DNA from: an uncultured Sphingomonadaceae bacterium
GTDB lineage: Bacteria; Pseudomonadota; Alphaproteobacteria; Sphingomonadales; Sphingomonadaceae
Assembly: GCA_903871605.1 (NCBI GenBank)
Contig: CAIQHF010000022.1
Coordinates: 102,526 to 166,525 of the forward strand
DNA: 64,000 bases
Direction of reading: 5' to 3'
Position numbers and translations under genes: made by a program. Positions 20,048-30,376 of the stretch are shown in pieces (within the stretch, counting starts at the first letter, position 1; every line of letters begins with the position of its first letter). The notes under the pieces are model-generated. The model was given only the letters and a program-made list of their open reading frames with translations, was not told the origin of the DNA and did no database searches.

Positions 20048-23000
20048 ATGGGGGAAGCTTCTGACGTCGAGCAGTTCATCGCGCAGTGGCGCGACACGGG
20101 GGGATCGGAGCTCGCGAACACGCAAAGCTTCATCAACGGTCTGTGCCGGCTCATCGGGGTGGAGCCGCCGCACGGCAGCCGCACCGATGATGCCCAGAAC
20201 GACTATGTGTTCGAGCGCCGCGTGTTCCAGGACAATGGCGACGGAACAGTCAGCTTCGGCCGGATCGATTCCTACAAGCGGGGCGTGTTCATCCTCGAAG
20301 CGAAGCAAGGAAGCGAGGCCGACCGCGCCGCGGCGGAGCGCGGCGAGGACGATCTCGACCTGTTCGGCCAGACCGCGTCCGCGCGGCTGAAGCGGGGCAC
20401 TGCGCGGCGCGGCACGCCGGGTTGGGCAAAGGCGATGGTGCAGGCCAAGGGCCAGGCCGAGCGCTACGCCAAGGCGCTGCCAGCTGACCATGGCTGGCCA
20501 CCGTTCCTGCTCGTTGCCGACATCGGCTACTGTATCGAGGTCTATGCCGACTTCTCCGGCACGGGGAAGTCTTACGCCCAATTTCCCGATCGCTCGCGAT
20601 ATCGGATCATGCTCGACGACCTGCGCGATCCTGAGGTGCGCGAGAGGCTGGCGGCGATTTGGGACGCACCCGCCAGCCTCGATCCCGCCGCCCGTGCGGC
20701 GCGCGTCACCCGCGATATCGCGGACCTGCTCGCGACCGTCGCCCGCCGGCTGGAGAAGCGCGGCCACACCGCGGAGCGCACCAGCGGCTTCCTCATGCGC
20801 CTGCTCTTCACGATGTTCGCCGAAGACAGCGGGTTGATTCCGGAGAAGAGCTTCACCAACCTGCTCAAGGCCCAGCGGGCGGCACCGCAGCACCTTGAGC
20901 ACCAGCTCACCGCCTTGTGGGCGGCGATGGATGCCGGCGCGTTCTCTCCCGCGCTCGGCGTGCCGCTGCGGAAGTTCAACGGCTATCTGTTCAAGGATCG
21001 CACCGCCATCCCGCTCGACGCCGAGGAGCTGGAGGTGCTGATCCAAGCGGCCGAGCATCGCTGGACGGAGGTCGAACCCGCCATTTTCGGCACGCTGCTG
21101 GAGCGTGCGCTCAACCCCAAGGAGCGCGCCAAGCTTGGCGCCCACTATACCCCGCGCGCCTATGTTGAGCGGCTGGTCGGGCCGACGATCATTGAGCCGC
21201 TGCGCGCCGACTGGGCGGGCGTGCGCGTCGCCGCGTCAGAGCTGATCGATCAGGGCAAGGCGGACGAAGCACGCCGCACGGTCGAGGCCTTCCACACCCG
21301 GCTCGCGCAGACCCGCGTGCTCGATCCCGCCTGCGGCACGGGCAACTTCCTCTACGTCGCCATGGCGCGAATGAAGGAGCTGGAGGGCGAGGCACTCGAC
21401 CTCCTCGTCGACCTCGGCGACGACCAGTACCTGGCCGAGCTGACCGGCCACACGATCACGCCGGAGAACTTCCTCGGCATCGAGATCAACCCGCGCGCCG
21501 CGGCGATCGCGCAGCTGGTGCTGTGGATCGGCTACCTCCAGTGGCACTTCCGCGTGAACGGCGCCGACCGTCCTCCGCCCGAGCCGATCCTGCGCGACAT
21601 CCGCACCATCGAGAACCGCGACGCGCTGATCGAATGGGACGAGCGCGTGCTTCAGCGCGATGCATCCGGCGCGCCCGTCACCCGCTGGGACGGCGAGACG
21701 ATGAAGCCGCACCCCGTCACGGGGAAGCTGGTGCCGGACGAGGCCGCGCGGGTGGAGGTGTATCGCTACGTCAACCCGCGCGCAGCCAAGTGGCCGAAGG
21801 CTGATTTCATCGTCGGGAACCCGCCGTTCATCGGCGGCAAGGACGTGCGCGAGCGGCTCGGCGACGGCTACTTCGAGGCGCTGTTCCGCACGACCGATGT
21901 GCCCGAAAGCGCCGACTTTGTCATGCACTGGTGGGACAAGGCGGCGCATGCGGTACGCCGTGGCGAGACGCGCCGCTTCGGGTTCGTCACGACCAACTCG
22001 CTCACACAACTCTTCAGCCGCCGGGTGATCGCGAAACATCTCGATGCCAAGGACGGGCTATCGATCCGCTTCGCGATCCCCAACCACCCATGGGTGGACG
22101 AAAAGGACGGGGCGGCGGTGCGGATCGCCATGACCGTAGCGGTGCCGGGGAAGAGCGAGGGCTTGTTGCTGGCCGTAGTAGACGAGCGTGAAGCCCCAGA
22201 CAGGATCGAGTTCCTTGGGCGAACCGGAGTGATCGGCAGCGACCTACGTGTGGGAGCCGAGTTGACCACGACTGTTCCGCTGCGGGCGAATGGCCGCATT
22301 GCCTCTCGCGGTGTCCAGTTGATGGGCGACGGCTTCATCGTCACGCCTGACGAAGCTGCTAAGCTCGATCCTCGCTCTATGGCGATAGCTCGTGGGGGTG
22401 ATCGTGTGCCGCCGCGGGTGCGGAGCGGGCGAGGTAATGAGCCGCAGGTCATTTACGACTACCGCAATGGTCGGGACTTGGCCTCTCGGCCCCGCGACGT
22501 CATGGTAATCGACCTGTTCGGGTTGCGAGAGGCCGAACTGCGGCATCACTATCCGGCTGTCTATCAGCACGTCGCTGCCAGGGTTAAGCCACATCGAGAT
22601 ACTAACAACCGCGCGAGCTACCGCCAGAATTGGTGGCTATACGGCGAGCCCCGAAGCGAGCTCCGAGTGGCGTTAAGTGGAGTCGAGCGATACATCGCAA
22701 CGATCGAGACAGCAAAGCACCGGGTCTTCCAGTTTCTTCCGATCTCGACTTTGCCGGATAACAAGCTCGTCGCCATCGCAAGTGATAAGGCGTACGTCCT
22801 CGGGGTGCTCTCCAGCATCTTTCACGTGCCTTGGGCTGTTGCTAGCGGTGGGCGGCTCGGGATGGGCGATGATCCTGTTTACGTGAAGTCGCGCACCTTC
22901 GACCCGTTTCCCTTTCCCACGGATGTATCCGAGCCGTTGACGGAGCGCATTGCCGCCGAAGCCGAAGCGCTCGACACCGTCCGCAAGCGCGTGCTCGCCG

Positions 23001-23566
23001 AGCATGCCGACCTGACGCTTACCAAGCTCTACAATGTCCTCGAAGCGCTACGCGAAGGCCGCGCACTCACGCCGCAGGAGCGCGACATCCACGATCGCGG
23101 GCTCGTCACGCTGATCCGCCAGCATCACGACGCGATCGATGAGGGCGTGGCGGACGCCTATGGCTGGGGCGACGAGCATCGCGCCGGCACGCTGGACGAG
23201 GAGACGATCCTCACCCGCCTCGTCGCGCTCAACAAGGAGCGGGCGGCGGAGGAGGCGCGCGGGCTGGTGCGCTATCTGCGCCCCGAGTTCCAGGACCCCG
23301 GCTACCGCGCGCCGGTCGCGACCACGCTCGATCTCGGCGAGGCGGCGGTGGCGCCGGTCAGCAATGTTATACCCTGGCCGGCGACCTTGCCGGAGCAGGT
23401 CGGCGCGGTGCAGTCGATCTTGGCTGCCGCGCCCGCGCCGCTCGCGGCAGGGGACATCGCGCGCAGCTTCAAAGGCAAACGTGCTGCAACTGTCCGTCCG
23501 GTGCTAGATGCGCTGGCCGGACTAGGCATGGCTCGTCGCCTCAATGACGGGCGTTATGCGGCGTAG
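20048..23566 (+). CDS. MmeI-like type IIG restriction enzyme / N6-adenine methyltransferase fusion
   Basis: Putative PD-(D/E)xK: RIDSYKRGVFILEAKQ; MTase motif I RVLDPACGTGNFLYVAMARM; EINPRAAAIAQLVLWIGYLQW; motif IV NPPFIGGKDVRERLGDGYFEALF. Confidence 0.9.
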   Translation: MGEASDVEQFIAQWRDTGGSELANTQSFINGLCRLIGVEPPHGSRTDDAQNDYVFERRVFQDNGDGTVSFGRIDSYKRGVFILEAKQGSEADRAAAERGEDDLDLFGQTASARLKRGTARRGTPGWAKAMVQAKGQAERYAKALPADHGWPPFLLVADIGYCIEVYADFSGTGKSYAQFPDRSRYRIMLDDLRDPEVRERLAAIWDAPASLDPAARAARVTRDIADLLATVARRLEKRGHTAERTSGFLMRLLFTMFAEDSGLIPEKSFTNLLKAQRAAPQHLEHQLTALWAAMDAGAFSPALGVPLRKFNGYLFKDRTAIPLDAEELEVLIQAAEHRWTEVEPAIFGTLLERALNPKERAKLGAHYTPRAYVERLVGPTIIEPLRADWAGVRVAASELIDQGKADEARRTVEAFHTRLAQTRVLDPACGTGNFLYVAMARMKELEGEALDLLVDLGDDQYLAELTGHTITPENFLGIEINPRAAAIAQLVLWIGYLQWHFRVNGADRPPPEPILRDIRTIENRDALIEWDERVLQRDASGAPVTRWDGETMKPHPVTGKLVPDEAARVEVYRYVNPRAAKWPKADFIVGNPPFIGGKDVRERLGDGYFEALFRTTDVPESADFVMHWWDKAAHAVRRGETRRFGFVTTNSLTQLFSRRVIAKHLDAKDGLSIRFAIPNHPWVDEKDGAAVRIAMTVAVPGKSEGLLLAVVDEREAPDRIEFLGRTGVIGSDLRVGAELTTTVPLRANGRIASRGVQLMGDGFIVTPDEAAKLDPRSMAIARGGDRVPPRVRSGRGNEPQVIYDYRNGRDLASRPRDVMVIDLFGLREAELRHHYPAVYQHVAARVKPHRDTNNRASYRQNWWLYGEPRSELRVALSGVERYIATIETAKHRVFQFLPISTLPDNKLVAIASDKAYVLGVLSSIFHVPWAVASGGRLGMGDDPVYVKSRTFDPFPFPTDVSEPLTERIAAEAEALDTVRKRVLAEHADLTLTKLYNVLEALREGRALTPQERDIHDRGLVTLIRQHHDAIDEGVADAYGWGDEHRAGTLDEETILTRLVALNKERAAEEARGLVRYLRPEFQDPGYRAPVATTLDLGEAAVAPVSNVIPWPATLPEQVGAVQSILAAAPAPLAAGDIARSFKGKRAATVRPVLDALAGLGMARRLNDGRYAA

Positions 23567-23592
23567 AACGTCGCGTGCAGGGGGATGACCGC

Positions 23593-25458
23593 ATGAGTTT
23601 CGACAGCACCAAAAACACGCTCGAGAAGCTGCTGGAACAGGTCGACGAAGGCAGCCTCCAGCTGCCCGAGTTTCAGCGCGACTATGTGTGGGCCGAAGAG
23701 GCAGTCGTTAGCCTACTGGCAAGCATCGCCAAGGGCTATCCGGTCGGCGCGCTGCTGCTGCTTGAGCGCGGCGGCGAGGTAGACTTCCAGCCACGTCTGA
23801 TCGAAGGCGTAGCGCTTATGAAACCAATTGAACCTGATTTGTTGCTGCTCGACGGGCAGCAGCGGATGACGTCGTTATACCAAGTGCTGTGGAGCCCGCG
23901 CCCGGCGCTGCTCAAGAACGCCAAGAATCAGAAGGTCGAGCGGCATCTCTTTATCGACGTCGACAAGGCGGTGGCCGCCGGCGTGCCGTTCGAGGACGCG
24001 ATCGAGATCGTGTCTGGCGATAAGCGCCGGATGAAGCCATTCGGTCGCGACATCGACCTCGACCTCTCGACGCCGGAGTTGCAATATGCGGCCAACATGT
24101 TCCCGCTCGACCGTGTCTTCGACGAGGACGACTGGCTGTTCGGCTGGCGCGATCACTGGCGCGAGAAGGAGGTGGATACCCGCGACACTGAGAAGCTGTT
24201 CAAGCAGACGGTGATCAAGCGCATTCAGAAGTACGAGATGCCAATCATCCGCTTGCTCAAGGATAACGGACGCGAAGCGGTCTGCACCATCTTCGAGAAG
24301 GTGAATGTGGGCGGTGTGAAGCTCGACGCCTTCGAACTGGTGACAGCGATTTATGCAGGGTCCGAGTTCGACCTGCGTCGCGACTGGTCGGGCACGCCGC
24401 AGGAGCATGGTCGACTGGGCCGCATCCGCAAGGCGACGCCGGAACACGGCGTTCATGCCTGGCTCGGCAGCCTCGACTTTCTCCAAGCCTGCGCCATCCT
24501 GCACACTCAGGAGCAGCGCGCCGAGGCAGCCGCGGCCGGTAAGCAGGGTCTCGACCTGCCGCAGGTGAGCTGCAAGCGCGAGACGGTGCTGGCGCTGCCG
24601 CTCGCCGCGTATCGCAAGCATGCCGACGCAGTGGAAGCCGGGTTCGTCGAGGCAGGCAGCTTCCTCAACGAGCAGAAGATCCTGTGGGGACGTGACGTAC
24701 CCTATCCGCCGCAGGTCGTGGCGCTCGCCGCCCTGTTCGCGACGCTCGGCGCAAAGGCCCGGAACGCCGCCTACCGCGATCGGTTGGCGCACTGGTACTG
24801 GGCCGGAGTGCTCGGCGAGTATTACGGCGCTAGTACGGAGACCAAGCTCGCGCGCGACGTGCCCGAACTTGCCGCATGGTTGGACGGCGGACCGGTGCCA
24901 CGGACGCACCACGAGGCGATTTTCCAGGCGCAACGGCTTCACAGCCTGCGCTCGCGCGGCTCGGCCGCCTATAAGGGCTTCCACGCGCTGCTGATGCGCA
25001 GCGGCTGCCGCGACTTTATCAGCGGCAAGCCAGTCGAGTTGATGACCGTCTATGCCAATCCGCTCGACATTCACCACATCTTCCCGAAAGCATGGTGCGA
25101 GGCGCGCGGCATCCCGCCCCAGCGCTACAATTCGATCATCAACAAAACCGCGCTCTCCGCCGAGAGCAACCGGGCGATCGGGGGCAGCGCGCCATCAACC
25201 TATCTGGCCCGTATCGAAAAGCGGCCAGGCGGTAGTGCGGAAGCCCTCGACGCAATCTTGCGCACCCATCTGATCGACCCGGCGCTGCTGCGCGCCGACG
25301 ATGTCGATGGCTTCTTTGCCGATCGCGAGGCGCGGCTCGCGGCACTGGCGTCGGAGGCGATGGGCAAGGCGGTGGTCGGCAGCGAAGTGCCGCAGGAAGG
25401 CATCGCAGACGATGCTCTCGGGTTGGACGAGGAAGAAACGCTGGAGGAGGCAGCGTGA
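23593..25458 (+). CDS. DUF262 + DUF1524 (HNH) GmrSD-like nuclease
   Basis: N-term LLEQVDEGSLQLPEFQRDYVWAEEAVVSLLASIAKGYPVGALLLL (DUF262); LLLDGQQRMTSLYQ; C-term DIHHIFPKAWCEARGIPPQRYNSIINKTALSAESNRAIGG (DUF1524 HNH). Confidence 0.9.
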   Translation: MSFDSTKNTLEKLLEQVDEGSLQLPEFQRDYVWAEEAVVSLLASIAKGYPVGALLLLERGGEVDFQPRLIEGVALMKPIEPDLLLLDGQQRMTSLYQVLWSPRPALLKNAKNQKVERHLFIDVDKAVAAGVPFEDAIEIVSGDKRRMKPFGRDIDLDLSTPELQYAANMFPLDRVFDEDDWLFGWRDHWREKEVDTRDTEKLFKQTVIKRIQKYEMPIIRLLKDNGREAVCTIFEKVNVGGVKLDAFELVTAIYAGSEFDLRRDWSGTPQEHGRLGRIRKATPEHGVHAWLGSLDFLQACAILHTQEQRAEAAAAGKQGLDLPQVSCKRETVLALPLAAYRKHADAVEAGFVEAGSFLNEQKILWGRDVPYPPQVVALAALFATLGAKARNAAYRDRLAHWYWAGVLGEYYGASTETKLARDVPELAAWLDGGPVPRTHHEAIFQAQRLHSLRSRGSAAYKGFHALLMRSGCRDFISGKPVELMTVYANPLDIHHIFPKAWCEARGIPPQRYNSIINKTALSAESNRAIGGSAPSTYLARIEKRPGGSAEALDAILRTHLIDPALLRADDVDGFFADREARLAALASEAMGKAVVGSEVPQEGIADDALGLDEEETLEEAA

Positions 25459-25810
25459 TGGAACGCTGTGGTCAGCATCGATCCTGATTAGGACCCAGTT
25501 GCGGTCATTCAGGGCACCCCTGCGATTTCTCAATCCCGGTCATTGGTTCAGGTCCAAGATAAGGGCGAGGCTGCGGATATTCCTTCCTCCTCGACAGCAC
25601 GGGGCAATCCGCAGACCTTCAGTTTCTAACGGTGCGTTTTGGGCATAGGTTGTAAGATTGGAGGCTTGCCCTCCCAATTGCGATGGTGTTTTGGCTACAC
25701 CACTCGGGCAAGGAAGCCGCCGACTGCTACATCCTCCTGGACGCTACCAATCTATCGGGCCGCCGTTCGAACGGCGACCGGAAGATCGGCTCAGTACCCC
25801 GCTCTCTTGG

Positions 25811-27004
25811 TTATGTGATGTCCCTGCCGTTACGTTCAAGGATCTCGCGGGCTGCCTGGTTGCGCCGAACGATGCCTGCAGCGGCCGATCGCTCGATCGG
25901 GAGGTAGAGAGCCAAAGCCTCCGATCGGCTCGGCCCCCACCTTTCCCAAGCGTCGATCGCCTCGTTGCGCTCATCGAGCTGGACGATCCCAGCCTTGAGC
26001 ATACCCTGCATGCCGTCGAGGTCGACGTCGGGCTTCTCCGCGAACGATTGCGCGATCGCCATCATCACTCCCTTGCCGTCGACGTTCTCGATCTCCGTGA
26101 GCAGAGCAGCAAGCTCGCCACCGCGTAGCGACGTGGCGAGGCCTCTATCGAGCGCGCGCACGTCGCGATCAAACGCATCGCGTCGATCTGCCGGAACAGC
26201 GTCGCGCCGATCGATTGCCTCGGTCAGGAGCTTCAGGATGCTGTAAAAGGCTGGCTGCGCCGCCAGCCCGGCTTCCGGATAGCCGGCGATCAGCACCTCC
26301 ACCATCGGCCAGACCGCGCGGGCACAGTCAGCGGACAGTTCGGTCTGCCGCGCTGAGAGCGTCGGTGCCCTGTCGCCGTCCAAAGCCGACATCGTCTCCG
26401 CGTTTCGGGGCATAAGTCCCGGCCGGAACGCCGTGGACGTCAGGTCGATGAGACCGCTCAGCTTGTCGAGCGTCGCCGGCGTCGTCCGATCGACCGGCGT
26501 CTTTCCAAACAGCGACGCGCCTGCGCTGATAAACACCTGCGCTACCAGCGCGGAGCAGAAGATCCCATGATCGTCGACTCGATCCAGGATTCCGGCCGGG
26601 AAGACCGATCGGACGGCGCGCGCCACGGAATAATCGCGGCCGATCTCATATTGCGCGAGCTTTGCCGCTTTCCGCGCAACGGTCCGGTCGGGATAGCGGA
26701 GCAGTCTGACGTTGGCGACGTCGTGGGCAAAGCATCGAACCAGTGACAATGTGCTGACCCCGGTCCCGATTGCCTCCACGAACACGGGCGGGCTGGAGCA
26801 GATGAGAGCGTGGCTGAACCTGCCGCCCGTCATCCGTCGGATCACCCCCGACTGCTTTAGACCAATGCGATCGTCGCTGAAGACGTTCGAGGTGAGCAGG
26901 ATGTCCCCCGCCTCGACCACTTCCACGCGCGGCAACGCGACCATTTTTCCGTCATACTCCGGCTTGGTCGCGGCTGGAGCAGACGTTTCCTGACGGCTGT
27001 TCAT
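25811..27004 (-). CDS. YiiX/permuted papain-like (NlpC/P60-related) cysteine peptidase-like protein with C-terminal helical extension
   Basis: VEAGDILLTSN...GLKQSGVIRRMTGGRFSHALIC (His), VDDHGIFCSALVAQVFISAG (Cys) matches permuted NlpC/P60 layout. Confidence 0.65.
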   Translation of the reverse strand: MNSRQETSAPAATKPEYDGKMVALPRVEVVEAGDILLTSNVFSDDRIGLKQSGVIRRMTGGRFSHALICSSPPVFVEAIGTGVSTLSLVRCFAHDVANVRLLRYPDRTVARKAAKLAQYEIGRDYSVARAVRSVFPAGILDRVDDHGIFCSALVAQVFISAGASLFGKTPVDRTTPATLDKLSGLIDLTSTAFRPGLMPRNAETMSALDGDRAPTLSARQTELSADCARAVWPMVEVLIAGYPEAGLAAQPAFYSILKLLTEAIDRRDAVPADRRDAFDRDVRALDRGLATSLRGGELAALLTEIENVDGKGVMMAIAQSFAEKPDVDLDGMQGMLKAGIVQLDERNEAIDAWERWGPSRSEALALYLPIERSAAAGIVRRNQAAREILERNGRDIT

Positions 27005-27412
27005 GCCTCGAACATGGTGATTACAGCAAGCCTGTTGAAGATGGTCATCGTGCGGCGGAGGGCGGTTGCCGATGGTGCAATGACGATCTCGCGCTACTGT
27101 CGAACCGAGTGGAGACGGGTTGTACTTGCAATGCCGGGTGGTGCCGTGAGGCGGCGTGTCGCCGGACAAGCCTCGTTGGCCTTGAACGGACCGGTCCCGG
27201 GCGCAATGGCATCACTGCATTGGCCGGTGTGGATCGAAGCGTGCGCGACGCGCAGATGCTCAGGGGCGACCTTCCTGCCGGAGCTTCGTCGCTTCGTGCC
27301 TGTCTGACGGCGCCATCCCCTCTTGTTCCTGAACGACCTAAGCCAACCAACCGGCGGCCCCAACCCGCGTGTCGTCCGTGGTGATCAGATCATCGCAAGG
27401 TATCCGAGGGGC

Positions 27413-30376
27413 TCAGAGCGCGACGCGCAGCCGACGAGCCCGCTCCTTGAACGCATCCTCGCCGCCTTCGAGGATGGCGCAAACCCGCTTGCGAATGTCC
27501 TCCTCGTCAAGCCCGCCCGATCGGTAGGAGATCGGCGGCATTGCGCCCGGCACATGCGTGCCCGCCTCCGCGATGATGATCTGGTCCGCATCGGTGTTGA
27601 TGACGAGATTGGCGTTGTGCGTCACCATGATCACCTGGCGCTGGAGTTTGGCCTGCGCGAACAGCGGGACCAGCTCGTCGAAAATCGACTTGGGGTCGAG
27701 ATTTTCCTCCGGCTGATCGATGATCAGCGGCCGATCGTCGGATTGATCCAACGCCAAGTACAGCAGGAGCAAGACGATGCCCCGCGTGCCCGGCGACAGG
27801 TTGCGGATATCGGTGCCGTCGTACCGGACCGAATATTGCACGCTGATGTGATCGGTACTGTAGAGCCACTTGGCGAACGCTCGAAGCCACGCACGGTGCG
27901 CGGCGGGGTCGGTCTCGCTCACCCGCGAGCTCGCCAACAGTACCTGATCGTGGGCGGTGCGGAAGGCCCGCATTGCGTCGGAGACCTCTTCCGCCGTCCC
28001 GCTCAGCCAAGCGCGGCGAAGATGCTCGTCGGCCAACTCGAGCAGCGTCCCGCGCCCCTTGAACGGTCCGGCCTTGCGCAGGTCGACGAAGGCCTCCCCT
28101 GCCCTCGCCCATTGCTGCACATTCGCGACCCGTCGCACCGTGAAGGACAGCTTGCCAAGCGTCCCCGGCGCCGCCTCGAGCCTCGCCTTAATGGGTGCGT
28201 AAAGGTCATTGAGGACGCGCTCCTCCGCAATGACCGCTGCAAAGACGTTGCGATAGGCCGTCGCCCGTTCCACAGTCAGGGTTTCCCGGCGCTGCGCCGC
28301 GCCGCTGGCATCCGCCAGGCGCTCCTTCAACGCCTTGGCGAGATCGCCCTCGCTCGTCATGCGGTTGGTCAGCTGCGTAAACTTGTCTTGCGTCGCGCGA
28401 TCAACGTTGATGATCTGGCTTAACCGGAGGATCTCGCGCTCCAGTGTGGCCAGCGGCTGGCGCGCAAGCTCGCAATCCGATGCCAGCGGCACGGGCGGCA
28501 CCGCGGGATCGGCGACGACGCCTTTCCAAGACGCACCGCTCGCACGGGCCTTCTGCAGACGCTCGGCCAGCAGCTCACCGACCTTGCCGACGAAATCGGT
28601 GCCGAACGGATCCCAATCGGCATCCTTGAGGCCGCTCGAGCCGAACTTCGCCTGCAGCCGGCGCAACGTCTCAGGCGACTGGTTGCGACGATAGTCGTCG
28701 ACCTCGTCCTGCAGGGTGAGAAGCTGCTGCTCCTGCACGCTGAAGTGCCGGACATAGCTTCGTACGGTCTCGGCCGCGGCACTGACATCGGTCAGCCGTG
28801 CGGCGGTCTGTTCATCGCCCTTCCTCACCAGAGCCGCGCGCTCCTGCGCGGCCCGCGCCGCCGACTGCTCGCGTTCCGCGATTAGCTTCTGCAGCGTGGC
28901 AATGCTTTTGGTTTTCTCGATCTCTTCCCCGATCCGATCCGACAGGTTGATCAGGGCGGTTTCGTCCCGGCTACGGGCTTCGCGGTGGCGCGCCGCCCTC
29001 AGATCCAACAGCGCGTCGAAGTCGGTCGCGCCGTCGCGGGTGCTGACCGAGTGGGAATCGAAGACGACGCGCTCGACCTCGCGAAGCAGCTCGTCCGAAA
29101 CGCCATCCGCCGAGCACAGTCGATCGACGAACTGCTGTGACAGATATTGCGCCCGTCTGATCTGGAAGATGTCATCTTCCGTCGCGTCCGCGATCGATCG
29201 TTCGTCGGCCGAACCCGCCGCCCAGCGGATCTGCACGGCAACGTCCTCGAGAAACTCCCGAGCCCGCCAAAGGAAGGACTGCTTGTTGCGCTCAAGGGGC
29301 AGCGGGACGGCGTCACACCCGGCAACGATCAGTTCGGCCAGGGCGGTCTTGCCCGATCCCCGCGCTCCGATGATCGTGACGAGGCCCGGATTGAGGGGAA
29401 TGTCGGGCGTCGCCGCCCAGACCGCATTGCGGAACGCGACACCGGTGATGACTTGTGACCGCGACGCACCCGTCGGCGGGGCTTCGCCGACGAAGGCGCG
29501 TTCGGGCGTGATGCACGCCTGCCGAAGCGCATCGAAGGTAGGCGCCCCGTTGATCCAGCTGTAGCGATTGCCATAGGGAGCGCCGACGCGATCGAGTTCG
29601 TGGGCATCGCTGCCGTGCAGGCAAGGCTTCGCCATACCGTATTTCCGTTGGAACTCCTCAGCCAGCAGCTTCCGACCCAGCCAGAAGTCGCGATCTCCGG
29701 GCGTCGCGGAGAAGACCGCGCGCGCGAACTTCTCGACTTCCCGCCGCAGCGTCGCATCGGCACCATCGCGCAGCCCCGAGGTGCCGTCCGCCCCCGCCGC
29801 GACGGCCACGACCATATTCTCCCGCGCCCAGCGGAAGCTGCTGAAAATCTCCTTCAGCTGGTCGAAGCTGACCTTGAACTGCGTCGAGCCGAAGCGCCGT
29901 GCCGCGCCCTCGTCGCGAATGGAGGGGTCTGCCTTGAAGCCCAGTCTGGTAAGGTCAGCGGGTGTGCAGCTGAAGCGATCGTCGAGCGCCGTGAAGGTGA
30001 TGTTCGACAGGATGCGGTTGAGTTCGGTCAGATGATCCGGGTCTTCCGGCGAGACGAGCAGGTGGACGTTCACCCACGCGCCGGCCGCGGTACCGAGACC
30101 GAGGCGCATCTCGATATTCGGGAACAACGTCGTGCAGTTGGGAAGCCGACCCTCCTCGTCCTTCGCCTTGCGAAGGCGGGCATAGGTGTCGGTGTTGTAA
30201 TAGTCGGTGAGACCGATCACCTCGAGCGCCGGCGTGATACCCTCCAGCTTCGAGACGTAATCTTCCCACGCGGTAGCGCCAGCGAACAGATCGTTGAGCT
30301 GCGTGCCCGGAGCATGGACGTGGGGGTCCCAGCGTCGCCATACCGATCCGACACCCGCCCGGTCATACGGATTCAT
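27413..30376 (-). CDS. TrlF-type PHP-domain / SMC-like AAA ATPase
   Basis: PHP motifs WRRWDPHVHAPG and CLHGSDAHEL; Walker A TIIGARGSGKTALAELI; signature LSPGTRGIVLLLLYLAL; Walker B RPLIIDQPEENLDPKSIFDELVPLF; coiled-coil middle. Confidence 0.85.
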   Translation of the reverse strand: MNPYDRAGVGSVWRRWDPHVHAPGTQLNDLFAGATAWEDYVSKLEGITPALEVIGLTDYYNTDTYARLRKAKDEEGRLPNCTTLFPNIEMRLGLGTAAGAWVNVHLLVSPEDPDHLTELNRILSNITFTALDDRFSCTPADLTRLGFKADPSIRDEGAARRFGSTQFKVSFDQLKEIFSSFRWARENMVVAVAAGADGTSGLRDGADATLRREVEKFARAVFSATPGDRDFWLGRKLLAEEFQRKYGMAKPCLHGSDAHELDRVGAPYGNRYSWINGAPTFDALRQACITPERAFVGEAPPTGASRSQVITGVAFRNAVWAATPDIPLNPGLVTIIGARGSGKTALAELIVAGCDAVPLPLERNKQSFLWRAREFLEDVAVQIRWAAGSADERSIADATEDDIFQIRRAQYLSQQFVDRLCSADGVSDELLREVERVVFDSHSVSTRDGATDFDALLDLRAARHREARSRDETALINLSDRIGEEIEKTKSIATLQKLIAEREQSAARAAQERAALVRKGDEQTAARLTDVSAAAETVRSYVRHFSVQEQQLLTLQDEVDDYRRNQSPETLRRLQAKFGSSGLKDADWDPFGTDFVGKVGELLAERLQKARASGASWKGVVADPAVPPVPLASDCELARQPLATLEREILRLSQIINVDRATQDKFTQLTNRMTSEGDLAKALKERLADASGAAQRRETLTVERATAYRNVFAAVIAEERVLNDLYAPIKARLEAAPGTLGKLSFTVRRVANVQQWARAGEAFVDLRKAGPFKGRGTLLELADEHLRRAWLSGTAEEVSDAMRAFRTAHDQVLLASSRVSETDPAAHRAWLRAFAKWLYSTDHISVQYSVRYDGTDIRNLSPGTRGIVLLLLYLALDQSDDRPLIIDQPEENLDPKSIFDELVPLFAQAKLQRQVIMVTHNANLVINTDADQIIIAEAGTHVPGAMPPISYRSGGLDEEDIRKRVCAILEGGEDAFKERARRLRVAL

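Noticed and set aside
25520-25620. Weak resemblance of the sequence after the DUF1524 gene to 32340-32396 (aggctgcgg..ttcc)
   Set aside because: Match too short and interrupted to call a repeat or IS remnant by eye; needs an alignment.
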